Below are positions 26,791 to 38,105 of a stretch of DNA of 64,000 nucleotides, one piece after another. The translations under genes and the position numbers were made by a program. The stretch is from Chionoecetes opilio (lineage: Eukaryota; Arthropoda; Malacostraca; Decapoda; Majidae): positions 295,001 to 359,000 of the forward strand of contig JACEEZ010011076.1 in the NCBI GenBank assembly GCA_016584305.1, given 5' to 3'. How positions within the stretch are numbered: position 1 is the first letter of the stretch; every line of letters begins with the position of its first letter. The notes beneath the pieces are model-generated. The model was not told the DNA's origin, searched no databases, and saw only the letters and a program-made list of their open reading frames with translations.

Positions 26791-29700
26791 CTGGAAAATA
26801 AAAATATGAGATAGTGCAAAAGGCAATGAACAGAGTGCTCGGAATACCTCCCCTGAAAAACTAAAATTGCTATTAAGAAAGTTATTTGAAGTTTCCAACA
26901 TCTATTAATTGAAAAAGGTACATTCTCTTCATTTAAATTCTGCTTCTTTCTTGGATGACACCTAAAATACAAGGGAAGAAGCACACTGCATAAAAAAAAA
27001 AATAATAATAAATAAATAAATTTAAAGTCCATCTATATTTGATTTCTATTAAAGTTTATGTTAACAAGGATAACAATTACAAGGATCACAAAGTGAAAAA
27101 TCCTTTCAAGGCAAAATTGTCCTACCTGCTTCATTTCTTATACCTCTAACTTTTCTTTTTATTTGTATAACCAAGCTATCATGCTAACTTAAGGTTCCTC
27201 AGCCATCAGACGCTTATTCAATTTTACATTCATATGATGGTAATTACATTATGTAAATCAGGTGAAATGTTTGGTGACTTGTAATGCAAGGGCAGTGTAG
27301 AATTGGAGTTTCAGCAGTGTGGAAGTATAAAACGGTTCAGCTCTTTGTCAGCTTATAAAACACACACAGGTGGCATAAAAACCCACCTGCACACATGCGA
27401 GTGCCGATACTGAAGGGGTTGAGAATGTAAGGGTTGGTCACTGAGGGGCCGGCTGTGTCCCGGAGCCAGCGTTGAGGCAGCAGCTTTTGTGGCTCCTTGA
27501 AGTAGTCACTGCTCCTCAACCACACGTAGGCATTCAAATCTAGGTAAGTCTGTAATAAAGTAGTTACATCCTAAAATAACCAATACTCTAATAAGAAATT
27601 ACCACAGAGTTATTTCATCCAATTAAAAGGTGATCAAAATCCCTCATATCTATGTATATCCCCTATCCTATGTATATATGTATATCTATGTATATCCCCT
27701 ATCCTATGTATATCTGTATATCTATGTATATCCCCTATCCTATGTATATATGTATATCTGTATATCTATGTATATCCCCTATCCTATGTATATCTATGTA
27801 TATCTATGTATATCCTATGTATATCTATGTATATCCCCTATCCTATGTATATCCTATGTATATCTATGTATACATTCTGCTATACACAGGGACACTGATC
27901 ACGATATAGAAACATGCAAAGCTCACTTCACACTTCAGCACACCCTGGCCTCTCCTCTCCAGCAAACTGCACTGGTTACCACACACTATTTAAACCTATT
28001 ACTCTTAACCCTATCAAGACATTTCATGCTGTTACCTGTAAAGGCACTTCGTTTTCACCACATCTATCCTCTTCCTTGACATTGCATTCAGACCGTGCCT
28101 CACAACCATACAGAACAGATGGCATGACGATATCTGCATATATTAACATTTTTCCCCCCAGACAGTCAGTCCACTCCATCTCCAAACTCTCCTTAGCACT
28201 CCCAGAACTTTTGCTCCTTCTCCCACCATTTGGATTAGTTCGACCTCCATGGAACCTCCGGCCTCAATTACCACAGCCATCTAAACTTTCCCATCTGTTC
28301 CACTATTTTACAATTCAAAACAATATCAGCACCTCCTTTCTCTCCTCTTACTCTACTCTACTTCATCTCTTACTCTACTTCATCGCATCACTTTGCCTTT
28401 ACCCACATTCATATTCAGCTTACTTCTGTCACATACCTCTTCAAACATAACTATTTTCTGCAATTCTCCTTAATATTAGCCACTAGAGCTGTATCGTCAA
28501 CAATCGTCTGACTCGCCTCCTCTCTTTGCCCTCTAGACACCATTCTTGCCCCTTGTTCTAACCCAACTTCCACCTCCCCCACATCCTCCATCCATGAGAC
28601 TGAACAACCATGGCAACATAATGCATCACAAAGAGGTACAAACAACAGTGGGAAATGAGGTTGCCACTTTTCAGCCACTTTGCCACATTGTCCAGATGAA
28701 CTTTATCATGTATAAAATGTATTTGCAGTGCATTTTTTAGCCTCATCACAATAACACTAATGGCAATGGCATGCAAACTTCCAACTTACCCCAGCTGGTA
28801 TATGATATCCCCCAAGAACCATGTCTTTCTGTGGCAGGCGCTGCACCGACTCACCAATGGGATAGAACCTGATACAAATAATCATATACATTACAGTTCA
28901 GTATAAAGCAGACCAGTCTTGAAAAAAATTCATTCTTATTTATGAAAAACACTCCCTTCTTGCCTGTTCAAGCCTCCTCTGCCCCTGTCACCTCTTTCAC
29001 TCATCCATTCCTTTACCCAATCCTTCCACCTTCCAGGGCATTTTCTCCTGCTATAGCTCTCAATTTCATCCACATCATCTTTCCGACAAATTCTTCTCCC
29101 TTTATTCATACAATGTAACCAAACCAACTCAAATAACTTATCCTAAACACACTATGAAATTCATCCACCACCCCCTACAGCTCCTTTTCACTCTCTGTAA
29201 GTAACACAAGAGTCATTCGCATAAGAACATGCTACCACAGACCAAGCCACTCTCTATCCATAACTTGGCATCTAAACTTCCCTCTGTGGCTTTTCTTTCC
29301 CTCATTCAACATCCAAAGAAATTTCAAACAACCATGGTGCCATACATCCCCATCCTTACAGTGCATCCCTACAGCAAGACTCTGCCCTATCCCTCCTCCA
29401 TGACATCACGCTATAAGTCATTAACCCCTTGAGACCTAGAGCGTAATTTCCATTGTATCTTGGCTACCATTAGACAATTTTTAGTGAATATAAGCAATAT
29501 TTTATAGATATGACCTGTAGGTAGGATATCCTTGTCGACTAACTAATGTGGTATATTAAGTTACTTTTCATAATTTTATGGCTAACAACAGACAATTTTT
29601 TTATAGCAAAGGAAAGATATGGGCGTGAAGGGGTTAAATCACTGTTGAGATGGTCATGTTGAAAATATAAGGCAAAGTAATCAGCATGACAGGGACCTAT

Positions 29701-32700
29701 ATACTGACCTGAATACTTCCTTCACAAAAGCCTTCAGATAAGGCAGCTTATTGACGGTGTCCAGCGTAATGGGAGCATCTGGATTGACGTGAGTCTTGAT
29801 CTCTTGGAACAGTGTCTCCTGTACACCGGGATTGAGTCCCAACATGTGCAAGTTGCCGAGAAACGTTGGTGCAGTCTAGAACATCAGTTTAAATGGTATT
29901 ACTGCATATCTGTCTGGCTAATATGAAACTTCGAATACATCAGACCCTTGAAGTGGTTATATTAAGAGCTACAAAAATTACAAAATCTCGATGATGAAAG
30001 AGACTGGTAAAAACTTCATACTATATATGAATAAGATTTGAAGCAAGAATCAAACCTACAATATAATATGCAATGGTATACCATGTTAATTCATAAACAT
30101 TCCATCAATAGATTATTTTAGACAAGCAATGCACCACTTCCCACCACTAGTTCATGTGTTGTGTACATGCCAGTGCTGCATATTTATTTCTTACTGTGGA
30201 GAGGCCATCGGAGAAGAGTGACAAAGTGATGGTCATGATGTCTTTGTAGGAGAGTTCCTCACGAGACATAAGGTACGTTAAGAAATTATACTTTCCCTCT
30301 TGTAGCTTCTTCTCAGCCATCAATGTTTTGATCTCTTCTATTGTATCACTGATGAACTTAAGGGACACCCTGAAATTAAAGATTGAAAACATACATTATG
30401 TAAAGAGAGAGAGAGAGAGGAAAGATAATGTTTAATTCAATATACCCAAAGTAGGTATTATAGGCATAAATGTCATTGTTGAGAAAATACTTGAAGATGA
30501 AGTGATTATTAGATTTATATCTTACCCATAAAACTGATCCTCAAGCTTGTGCAATTTTTTGTACTTTGGGGACTCAAGTAGCGATACAAGCGTAATGAAA
30601 ACTTCAACTCTGCAGATAACTGAAAAAATAGCCCGAGGGCATATCAATACTGTAAAAACACACATTCTACAGAATACTACATATTATGAATTACAGTACA
30701 TGAGTGTAAGTGCGTGTGTCTATATGTTATATGTACCTAGCTGTAGCATACAGGGCCGGAGCTACACTTGTGTGGTCCTGTGTCCGTATCTGCATTTATC
30801 TAGATTTTACTCAAGTTGAAGCACACTCATAATGGCACCCTCCCCTTGATGCAATGCAATGCAAGACACCACAAGCATGGCAGATGGACGACTGGCAGCT
30901 CCATGATAACAAAGCTGCAGCCATTCATCTCATTGTTTGGCCTGACACGGGACACACATGATGTCCTGCAGCTTTCTTACTCCCTTACCGTGCCTCCATG
31001 CATCTAATACCGGTCACAGTAATTGAAGGTGTCACTGTAGATTTAATTTTAAGCACACAAATAGAATATAGATAAATGCCCCAAAGATCACGTCCTAAAA
31101 TTGAAGCAATATAATCGTAGGAGCAAAATAAAATACATACCTTGAAAATCTCGATGTTTGTCTCGACTAATTTCTGAGCTACATCTTCGTCCACACCGCC
31201 ATTAAGGCATCCAAGGGACTTCTCAAAACAGCACATTCCTGCAGCTGAAACATTGAAAATATTATTTTTTTCCTAACTCCGAACTGTGTAACTGCACAGT
31301 CATTGTTTTTATACAAAAGGTATAAAAGGTAAGGGTAAAGGTAAAGGTTCTTTTTCCCAAACACGTGGGGTGGCACTCAACGCAAAGCAGATTGCTCATA
31401 TACAATGAAAACAATTAGGACATCAGAAACATGCAAAACACTATTATAATTGGATTTACCTTTTACAAAACAATGAGAATTTAATATCTTAAAATACAAT
31501 TACATACTGTTTAGTATTATTGGGTTACAGCTGTACTGTATAAACATTTTTCACAATTCTTTGCACATCACTCAAATGGTGACAATTCAGACGTATGTAC
31601 ATTACAAGTTACATACCAGCCCCAGGAACCAATTCATTACTTGAGTAGGGGAGCGCCTGTAGTCCCTTATAGAATGCGAACTTGAGAAACAGTTTTTGAA
31701 AGACGCGGTAACATGAATCGCCACCTCTATGTGAGACAGGCGAGGGCACTGACAGGTCTTTCCCATGTAACCACCACCAAGGATAATGCTCCTGATATAT
31801 CAACAAGTGGAGTTCCACAAGGGTCTGTTTTGGGTCCATTACTATTTTTGATTTAGATCAACGACTTGGATAGTGGGATTAGCAGTGATATCAGCAAGTT
31901 TGCTGATGATACCAAGGTAGGTAGGATTATTGGATCACAGTCTGATGTAAACATATTGCAGGGAGACTTAGATAAACTTAATGAGTGGGTAGACAGATGG
32001 AATTTAATATTGATAAGTGCAGCATTATGAATGTTGGTAGAAAAAACCCTGGAAATAGATACACCATACGCAATGTATCGCTGAAAAGATCAGAAGGCGA
32101 GAAAGATCTTGGAGTGAGGGTGAGCTCAAACCTCCAACCTAGGAAACAATGTATTGAGGCTAGAAATAGAGCTAATAGAGTGTTAGGATTCATTACCAGA
32201 AGTGTTAAAAGTAGAAGTGCAGAAGTTATTCTAGAGCTTTATTTGGCTCTAGTCAGACCTCACCTAGACTATGCGGTTCAGTTTTGGTCTCCATATTACA
32301 GGATGGATATAGCCTTGTTAGAATCAGTGCAGAGAAGGATGACCAAAATGATTCAAGGGATGCGTAACTTTAGTTATGAGAAGAGATTGAAGCTATTAAA
32401 TTTACACTCACTCGAGAGACGCAGAGTAAGGGGCGATCTGATAGAAGTTTTCAAGTGGATAAAGGGATTTAATAAAGGAGAGGTAGGAAACATTCTTAGG
32501 CTACCAGGGTAGAACAAGAAGTAACGGATTCAAGCTAGAAAAGCATAGATTTAAAAAAGAAATAGGGAAAAACTGGTTCACAAATATTAACCAGGGTAGA
32601 ACAAGAAGTAACGGATTCAAGCTAGAAAAGCGTAATTTTAAAAAGAAATAGGGAAAAACTGGTTCACAAATAGGGTGGTAAATGATTGGAATGGACTCGG

Positions 32701-34340
32701 TAGACAGGTAGTTAGTGCGGAGTCATTAGAGAGCTTTAAAGGTAGGCTAGATAAATTCATGGATGGGGATGAAAGGTGGATGTAGGTAGTGTTAGGTAAC
32801 AGGAACTACCACGTGTAGATCTCACGGCCTCTTGTAGCTTCCTTATTTTCTTATAATCTTAAAAGAAATAAAGGTGATCTTTCTTATTTCCTTATTCATG
32901 TCAACACAGTATGAAAAAATGCAGTTTTCCTTACATTCCATTACCCATTTGGCAATGAGATGGTGCAGGTCACAGACAGCGCCCTGGTGGTCTGCTTCAG
33001 CCTGGAGCCTGTCCACTGCCCTGCGCGCCACACCATCCTGCAGGGGGTAGTAGTAACTCACTTCCCGTGGCCGCAGCATCATCTGCTGCACTGCATGTCT
33101 CAGCCGGTACCACTCGTTGCCATTTCTATGATAAATCCCGTTAAAATATTATAAATAATAAAACAATAGGGTCATGATTATAATAAAATTTATATTCATT
33201 AGTAGTTCCTTTCTTAGAAGTAGTTCCTTACTTATATAGCAAGTAGTCTAAAAAAGGTAATGATATCAAGATGAATTCACATTCATATACTACTTTCAAA
33301 ATGTGAGTAATGTGTTGCAACAACTTATATTAGAATCTCTTTAGCAACAGAAATATTCCTTGCTCATCAACTGAGATCTTGGTATCACAAAATCAGTCAG
33401 ATTACATATTACAGCAAAATCAATATTTCATTAAATATGTACAATAGGAAATACACAAAGCTTGGCATCAGATATTTACTGCTACAAAAATCATCAATAA
33501 GAACAAAAACCTTAACTGTCAGATAAAAAAAAAAGAGGTCGACCTACCACTTACAAGTTTCCTAAACCAAGTGACATGTCCTTTTGCTGCCGATAAAACT
33601 GAGTCGTTTCCTGTAAAGGTGGTATGTGGGGCAGCTTGCCATCGCTCTCATACACAGCCTTGATGTCCAGGGGATCAAATATATGCACAATGGTCTGCGT
33701 GCCAAACACTTCCCTCACAACGGGTCCATACTTGTGGTGCAGGCGGCACACCTCGTGGTGGTACACTGGCAACTCCTTCAAGCCTAAAAAAATCAATATC
33801 CTCTGTAAATATTATGGCTTAGACAAACTGAAGATATTACAATCTTAATGTTCAACCTTATTATAATGTAAATAAGGCAACCTATTCATATGGTTGTTGA
33901 GTCTAATATGGAAGAGGAAATTTCTGAAAATGTCTTTTATTCCAATTTCATACACTGCATCACATACAGAATATAAGCTTAATGTCATAACGTAGAATCG
34001 ATCCAAATATATCACAGGGTCCTGTAAGTACTGTATGTTATAAAAATAAACAAGTCTTTATTGTCTAGGAATATTTAACTGCAATGGAAGTAGTAGTAAT
34101 AGTAATAATGGTAGTTGTTATACTAGTACTTTACACCTATTTCAGTAACATCTAATTCTTTTACAATTTATAGTAAAGACAAAACTTACCAATTTTGTAA
34201 GGCAGTAAGGTTCCCAAGACAGGGATCCGTAGAGGCCCCGGTATGGCTGTGAAAGGCTTCACAGAATCCTCCACAAGGAAATCCGTGTTGGTGTTGCTCA
34301 CATGCCTCACCGTCTGCACCACCTCACGTAGGATGGACAT
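26633..34340 (-). CDS. Mitochondrial-clade cytochrome P450, ten exons
   Basis: Complete gene of about 503 codons joined from ten exons (34340-34190, 33783-33555, 33125-32935, 31244-31141, 30619-30526, 30369-30195, 29875-29709, 28868-28790, 27549-27387, 26790-26633), all GT-AG with matching phases. The N-terminus MSILREVVQTVRHVS looks like a mitochondrial targeting peptide, followed by the proline hinge AIPGPLRIPVLGTLLP. Further motifs are helix C EWYRLR, I-helix FSDGLSTTAPT (a variant of the usual AGxDTT), K-helix EVFR (ExxR), PQRWLR, and the haem loop NPFSIGTRMCAG with the axial Cys. Mitochondrial P450s take electrons from adrenodoxin and hydroxylate sterols, ecdysteroid precursors or xenobiotics. 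I cannot assign the family (CYP302/314/315-like or other). Exon 5 as read needs one extra base to stay in frame. An upstream in-frame ATG at 34403 is an alternative start. Confidence 0.93.
27387..27549 (-). CDS. P450 exon 9 (haem-binding loop)
   Basis: Encodes TYLDLNAYVWLRSSDYF, LLPQRWLRD and the signature PFSIGTRMCAG (FxxGxRxCxG) with the haem-thiolate Cys. Donor gtgggt. Confidence 0.95.
27640..27885. repeat. Minisatellite of tatgtatatcccctatcc units
   Basis: About 240 bp of irregular tandem units combining tatgtatatc and cccctatcc, in the intron between P450 exons 9 and 8. It creates Tyr/Pro/Ile-rich spurious ORFs on the plus strand. Confidence 0.93.
27950..28720 (-). mobile_element. RTE-type LINE fragment, antisense relative to plus strand
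   Basis: The minus strand gives RT-like pieces such as VDDTALVANIKENCRK (the YxDD-type motif region) and, in shifted frames, fragments of the following segment. It lies in the intron between P450 exons 8 and 9, in the same orientation as the P450. Confidence 0.6.
28790..28868 (-). CDS. P450 exon 8
   Basis: Encodes FYPIGESVQRLPQKDMVLGG and YHIPAG. Completes the Arg of the ExxR motif at its first base. Donor gtaagt. Confidence 0.93.
28930..29410 (-). mobile_element. RTE-type LINE C-terminal fragment
   Basis: The minus-strand frame at about 29127-28936 reads RRKCPGRWKDWVKEWMSERG and GGLNRQEGSVFHK, matching the C-terminal tail of the RTE-like family seen elsewhere in the window. It sits in the intron between P450 exons 7 and 8. 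Confidence 0.65.
29421..29637. mobile_element. piggyBac-like MITE with TTAA ends
   Basis: The element is flanked by TTAA at 29421-29424 and 29634-29637. Its ends accccttgagacc and ggcgtgaaggggt are inverted. A repeated agacaattttt motif lies near both sides. It is 217 bp, non-coding, in the intron between P450 exons 7 and 8. Confidence 0.75.
29709..29875 (-). CDS. P450 exon 7 (I-helix end, K-helix)
   Basis: Encodes TAPTFLGNLHMLGLNPGVQE to LPYLKAFVKEVF, with the ExxR Arg codon split across the donor gtcagt. Confidence 0.93.
30195..30369 (-). CDS. P450 exon 6 (start of I-helix)
   Basis: Encodes VSLKFISDTIEEIKTL to ITLSLFSDGLST, the first part of the I-helix. Acceptor aatttcag, donor gtaaga. 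Confidence 0.93.
30526..30619 (-). CDS. P450 exon 5, with an apparent one-base deletion
   Basis: The first part reads LSAELKFSLRLYRYLS in the frame set by exon 4. The second part reads PKYKKLHKLEDQFYG in the frame required by exon 6. The two frames differ by one missing base at the run of four G (plus strand) at 30568-30571. With one base added the exon is 95 bases and the phases on both sides agree. Confidence 0.85.
31141..31244 (-). CDS. P450 exon 4
   Basis: Encodes SAGMCCFEKSLGCL through VDEDVAQKLVETNIEIFK. Acceptor tgtttcag, donor gtatgt, phase 0 end. The intron before it carries the CR1/Jockey-like LINE fragment. Confidence 0.92.
31770..32830 (+). mobile_element. CR1/Jockey-like LINE fragment
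   Basis: The plus strand reads GVPQGSVLGPLLFLI, a stop in place of the usual Tyr, INDLDSGI, KFADDTKV (catalytic FADD), then a long open piece 31985-32512 (RSEGEKDLGVRVSSN, LVRPHLDYAVQFWSP, RRRVRGDLIEVFKW), and finally VVNDWNGL and FKGRLDKFMDGDERWM. Near 32505-32675 about 80 bp is tandemly duplicated. The fragment lies in the intron between P450 exons 4 and 3, opposite to the P450 strand. Truncated at the 5' side. Confidence 0.9.
32935..33125 (-). CDS. P450 exon 3 (helix C)
   Basis: Encodes NGNEWYRLRHAVQQMM (helix C W and R that bind haem propionates) to HHLIAKWVME. Donor gtaagg, one base left. Confidence 0.93.
33555..33783 (-). CDS. P450 exon 2
   Basis: Encodes GLKELPVYHHEVCRLHHKYG through VYESDGKLPHIPP to LGLGN. 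The acceptor is tttttttag and the donor gtaagt, leaving two bases. Confidence 0.92.
34190..34340 (-). CDS. P450 exon 1
   Basis: Starts at the ATG of MSILREVVQ (34340), though an in-frame ATG at 34403 would add 21 residues. Encodes the presumed transit peptide and proline hinge. Ends LLPYKIG with donor gtaagt, leaving one base. Confidence 0.85.
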
Positions 34341-34434
34341 CTCAAAATTAATAACCTTTCTTTTATATGGAGGACAGATTCTAAAAATGTCAATGCATAA
34401 CATTTTCTAACGTGGAAAAATCTACAGTAAAACC

Positions 34435-34569
34435 TCTCATATTCGGACTAATTGAGCCAAGGAGTGGTCCGAGTAATGCAAGGATCCGAATAATGGGGGG
34501 ATATGTGAGAAGAAAAAAAAAAAATAATAATAATTCTAGGTGTATATATTAGCTAGAAAATTTTGATCC

Positions 34570-34661
<92 letters not shown>

Positions 34662-34698
34662 TAATGAGATGAGGGTCCGAATACGAGAGGGTTTACTG
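34435..34698. mobile_element. Short pogo/Tigger-like MITE with internal poly-A
   Basis: Ends cagtaaaacctctcatattc and gaatacgagagggtttactg are inverted and TA-flanked. A pure A tract (about 34571-34629) and an (AAT)n tract fill the centre. It sits just upstream of P450 exon 1. Confidence 0.88.
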
Positions 34699-34699
34699 T

Positions 34700-35187
34700 A
34701 CAAATGGTGATATTTTCTTTACATCTCATGTGCAATAGTTATTTCATTCTTCAACCCTGTGCATTTCTGTTTCAATAATCATATTTCCAAATCTATATTT
34801 TATGATACTTAGAATTTTTTACCTTACCACCTTTCAACATACCTCTCTTCTAAATTTCCCCCTAAGTAGAGATGCATGTTGTCCTTTATGTAACATCTGG
34901 GTCAACAAGCTGGCCATCCTCATGACACCAGCAATCCTAACCTGGATGAAAAGGATGTTATCGATTTAGTCATTCATGTTCCAATTACACACTTCCTTGC
35001 CACTCTCAACAATCAATCCATTGCACTTATTATTAAACTCAAGTCTTTCGCAAACTTATAACACGAATACTTTATCATTAATGACTTTTGCAAATGTGTG
35101 TTGTTTTCAATCTAGATCATGAAATAATTATATTGTTGGTCAGACATCTACTTGTATCATTTGACACAAATATTGTAGGATGAGCAG
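34700..35187. other. Intergenic, nothing recognised
   Basis: AT-rich DNA between the MITE upstream of the P450 and the hAT-like element. It ends in the target sequence ATGAGCAG at 35180-35187. Confidence 0.6.
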
Positions 35188-37964
35188 TAGGGTGCCAATA
35201 GCGCATATGGGTAAATTTAAAACTTGATATTTTTGAACGGCTCTTGGTGGGATACTGTGCGGTAATGAGAAAACCTCTCATGCAAAATTTGAAGCGAATC
35301 GGTTTATATTTAGAGGTGGTGCAAGTGAATTGAAACCTGTACTATGTGTACTATGTGATTATACCTGATACCTGTACCGAAGTCTGAAAGGCTAGGGTTC
35401 TAAATCACCCATTTCTTTTTCAGAATGGCTCATTCACGCGCAGCTACGACTGTTTGGCTGGTGGGACAGCCAAACCCCGACCCCATCCTCGGAGCCAAAC
35501 TCCCCTCTCGTGGCGACGTGCTCAAGCGGGCTTTCTACTTCCACAACGTGGAAAAGAAAACCATCGCCACCAGCGCTGCGGCCACTGTCCAAGAGGTGCT
35601 AAGGTTCTGGGAGACCGCGAGGATCCCAACGATGATGGCAAAAAGCGCCGTTCACAAGGTGGAGGTCTTGTTCAAGGATTGGAAGGCGCTCGTGAAGAGC
35701 AAGGGAAGAGCGACGAACAAGACGAAGGAGGAAGAGTTTCAAGAGGCCCTCTGCGACCTCTTCGACGTCACCCACGCCGACGCGATGACCCTGATGACGA
35801 TCCCGGCTGATCGCGAGTTCCTAGCGGCGCAACGCGAGAAGGGTCGCCGAGGGATCATGCAGGGAGCTGACAGGGTGCTGGAGCGCCGAGTTCAGCACCG
35901 GGAGATGACAGTGGTGGCAGAGAAGCGATCACGAGAAGCCTCGACGTCGCAGCTGGACGAACGCACCGTGCTCGCGTCCTCCTCCTCCTCAATTGAGTCC
36001 AGTCTGGCACGCGGCGGGGCGGCTGCTACCGCTGAGCCGACCGGTGCAAGCCCTCCGAAGCGACGAGCGCGGGGGTCACAGGTCGTGCTCTCCCAGGAGT
36101 TAGCGAGCGCCCTCGACCGGACCGGCGTGAGCGACCGCAAGGCGCTCCGCATCGTCGCGGCGACCGCCAGTAGCCTCGGCCACAATCCTCAGGAGCTGAT
36201 CCTGAATGCCGAGAGCATCCGGCAGGCTCGCGCCGGCTACCGGTCCCAGCTGGCCGCGGAAGTCAAGACAACCTTCGTCCCTGACACGCCTCTTACCGTT
36301 CACTGGGACGGGAAGATCCTGCCGGATTGCGACGGTACGCGGGTGGATCGGCTGGCTATCCTCGTCTCCGGCGACGGCGTCCAGAAGCTCATCGGCGTTC
36401 CCAAGCTGGCAAGTGGGACTGGAGAGGCGATGGCGAGCGCCGTGGCTGAAGCGCTCGACGACTGGGGGCTCGCAGAGCGTGTGGTGGCTATGTCGTTCGA
36501 TACGACCGCCGCCAACACTGGAGCCCTCGCCGGTGCCTGCACCCTGCTGGAGCAGAAGCTTGGTCGGCGTCTGCTAAGCCTCGCCTGCCGGCACCATGTA
36601 CACGAGCTGGTGCTGGAGAAGGCGTTCTCTATCTGCATGGGGCCGTCGTCGGGTCCTGACATCGGCGTCTTCAACCGATTCAAGGAACGGTGGGCTTTCA
36701 TCAACCAGAGCCAGCCGGAGCCGCCAACGCCCGACGAGCTGCCCGCCCACCCTCCTGAACAAGCGGGACACACTTCTGCAGGAGTGGGCCGCGCTGTTCA
36801 ACACCAGCCACCCGCGGGACGACTACAAGGAGATGCTGGAGCTCTTCATCGTCCTGCTGGGTGGCGAGGGCGGCGTCCCGAAGGTGAAGTTCCGGCGACC
36901 GGGCGCCATGCACCGTGCGCGCTGGATGGCGCGTGCCATCTACGCGGCGAAGATTACGCTGTTCGCCGCCCAACTGGGGGAGCTCTGCTCGCCGTGCGAG
37001 CTGTCCAGCCTCCGCCGGTTCACCTTCTTCGTCGCTGAGGTCTACGTGACCCGCTGGTTTCGAGCGCCCGTGGGCCGCCTTCACGCCGGCGAATGACTTG
37101 AACTGGCCGCCGACCTCCGCGACTTCCAGACGCTGAGATCGGCAAGGCGTGCGTGAAGACCTTCTCCGGCACTTCTGGTCCCTGAGCGAGCCACTGGTCG
37201 CCATGGCTCTCTTCGACCACCGCTTGCCAACCGCCGAGAAGAAGGCGCTGGCGGAAGCGATGCAGCGGGAAAAAGGATCCGAGGAACCGCCGAAGCTCAT
37301 CACCGTCTCCGACGCCCGCCTCGCCTCGTCCACGCTAGCGTCGTTCGGAAGCCAGGCGTTCGGCGCCCTCCTCAACGCCGTCGGAGCAGAGAGGGCGTTT
37401 CTCTCGAAGGAGCCGGAGGAGTGGCCGAGTGACACGGGGTTCGTCGCGGCGTCTCGGCGCGTCGCGAGCCTACACGTCACCAACGACACGGCGGAGCGAG
37501 GGGTGGCGCTGTTCCAGTCCTTCAACCTCAGCCTGACGAAGAACGAGGATCAGCGCCAATTCCTCTTGCAGGTCATCGAGAGGCACCGTCGACAACAGCC
37601 AGGAACATCGAAGGCTTCCCTTCCCCGGCCAAGCGGAAGACAATGAGTGGTTTGGGCAACCATGATACCCCCCGCCCCGAGAGGGGCTAATACTCGCTTT
37701 GAAGAGCGAGGGGGACCAGCAGCCCAGCTGGAGGAAGGGGAGGTCTCAAAAGGCTTCAATATTGCCAACAAACACCCCAGAGACGATGTCCTTCCTTGTA
37801 GTCCCTATCGGAGTCTATAGGGGGGAACAATCAATCGACTTGCGCCACCTTTAAATATACTTCGATTGCGCTCAAATTTTACACACGTTGTTTTCTCACC
37901 ACCCCACAGTATTCCACTAAGGGCCGTTCAAAAAATCCAACTTTCGTTTTTTATTGGCACCCTA
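35188..37964 (+). mobile_element. hAT-like DNA transposon with 8-bp target duplication
   Basis: The element begins TAGGGTGCCAATA at 35188 and ends with the inverse TATTGGCACCCTA at 37964. Inverted similarity extends more than 100 bp inward (ttgaacggc, gggatactgtg and ggtggtgcaagt equivalents). It is flanked by perfect direct copies of ATGAGCAG (35180-35187 and 37965-37972). An 8-bp duplication and TAGGG ends are hallmarks of hAT elements; the related KDZ group also makes 8-bp duplications. The interior is markedly GC-rich compared with its surroundings. One broken transposase gene fills it. The clean duplication suggests a fairly recent insertion. Confidence 0.88.
35425..37646 (+). pseudogene. 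hAT-like transposase, frameshifted
   Basis: The first frame opens at ATG 35425 and gives about 440 good residues. A DDE-type core is visible: HWDGK (Asp near residue 295), SFDTTAANTG (Asp near residue 359) and ACRHHVHELV (C-x2-H, Cys near residue 388), the spacing seen in hAT enzymes. No BED zinc finger is visible in the N-terminal part, which is Lys/Arg-rich and possibly helical. The frame shifts near 36745 to LLNKRDTLLQEWAALFNTS, meets a stop at 37094-37096, shifts again near 37133-37160 and finishes in a third frame with RHFWSLSEPLVAMALF and the C-terminal block NDTAERGVALFQSFNLS to RQ stop at 37646. Several shifts make this copy non-functional unless they are assembly errors. Confidence 0.85.
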
Positions 37965-38105
37965 ATGAGCAGCATGTTTGTAGCTGTATAAACAGTGTAT
38001 GTCTGTATCTCACTTCCTTTAAATTTAAAAGAATAAAAGACACAAACGCAATATCTCTTATCTTTTTTTTCACCCTATAGTTTTCCTTCTTGGATGAGTC
38101 ATAAC

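Noticed and set aside
31609..31839. Minus-strand ORF considered as an additional P450 exon
   Set aside because: Exons 3 and 4 already join in phase across this region, and the stretch overlaps the LINE fragment on the other strand.
35892..37525. Several long minus-strand ORFs under the hAT-like transposase
   Set aside because: Shadows of a GC-rich coding region on the plus strand. No recognisable domains.
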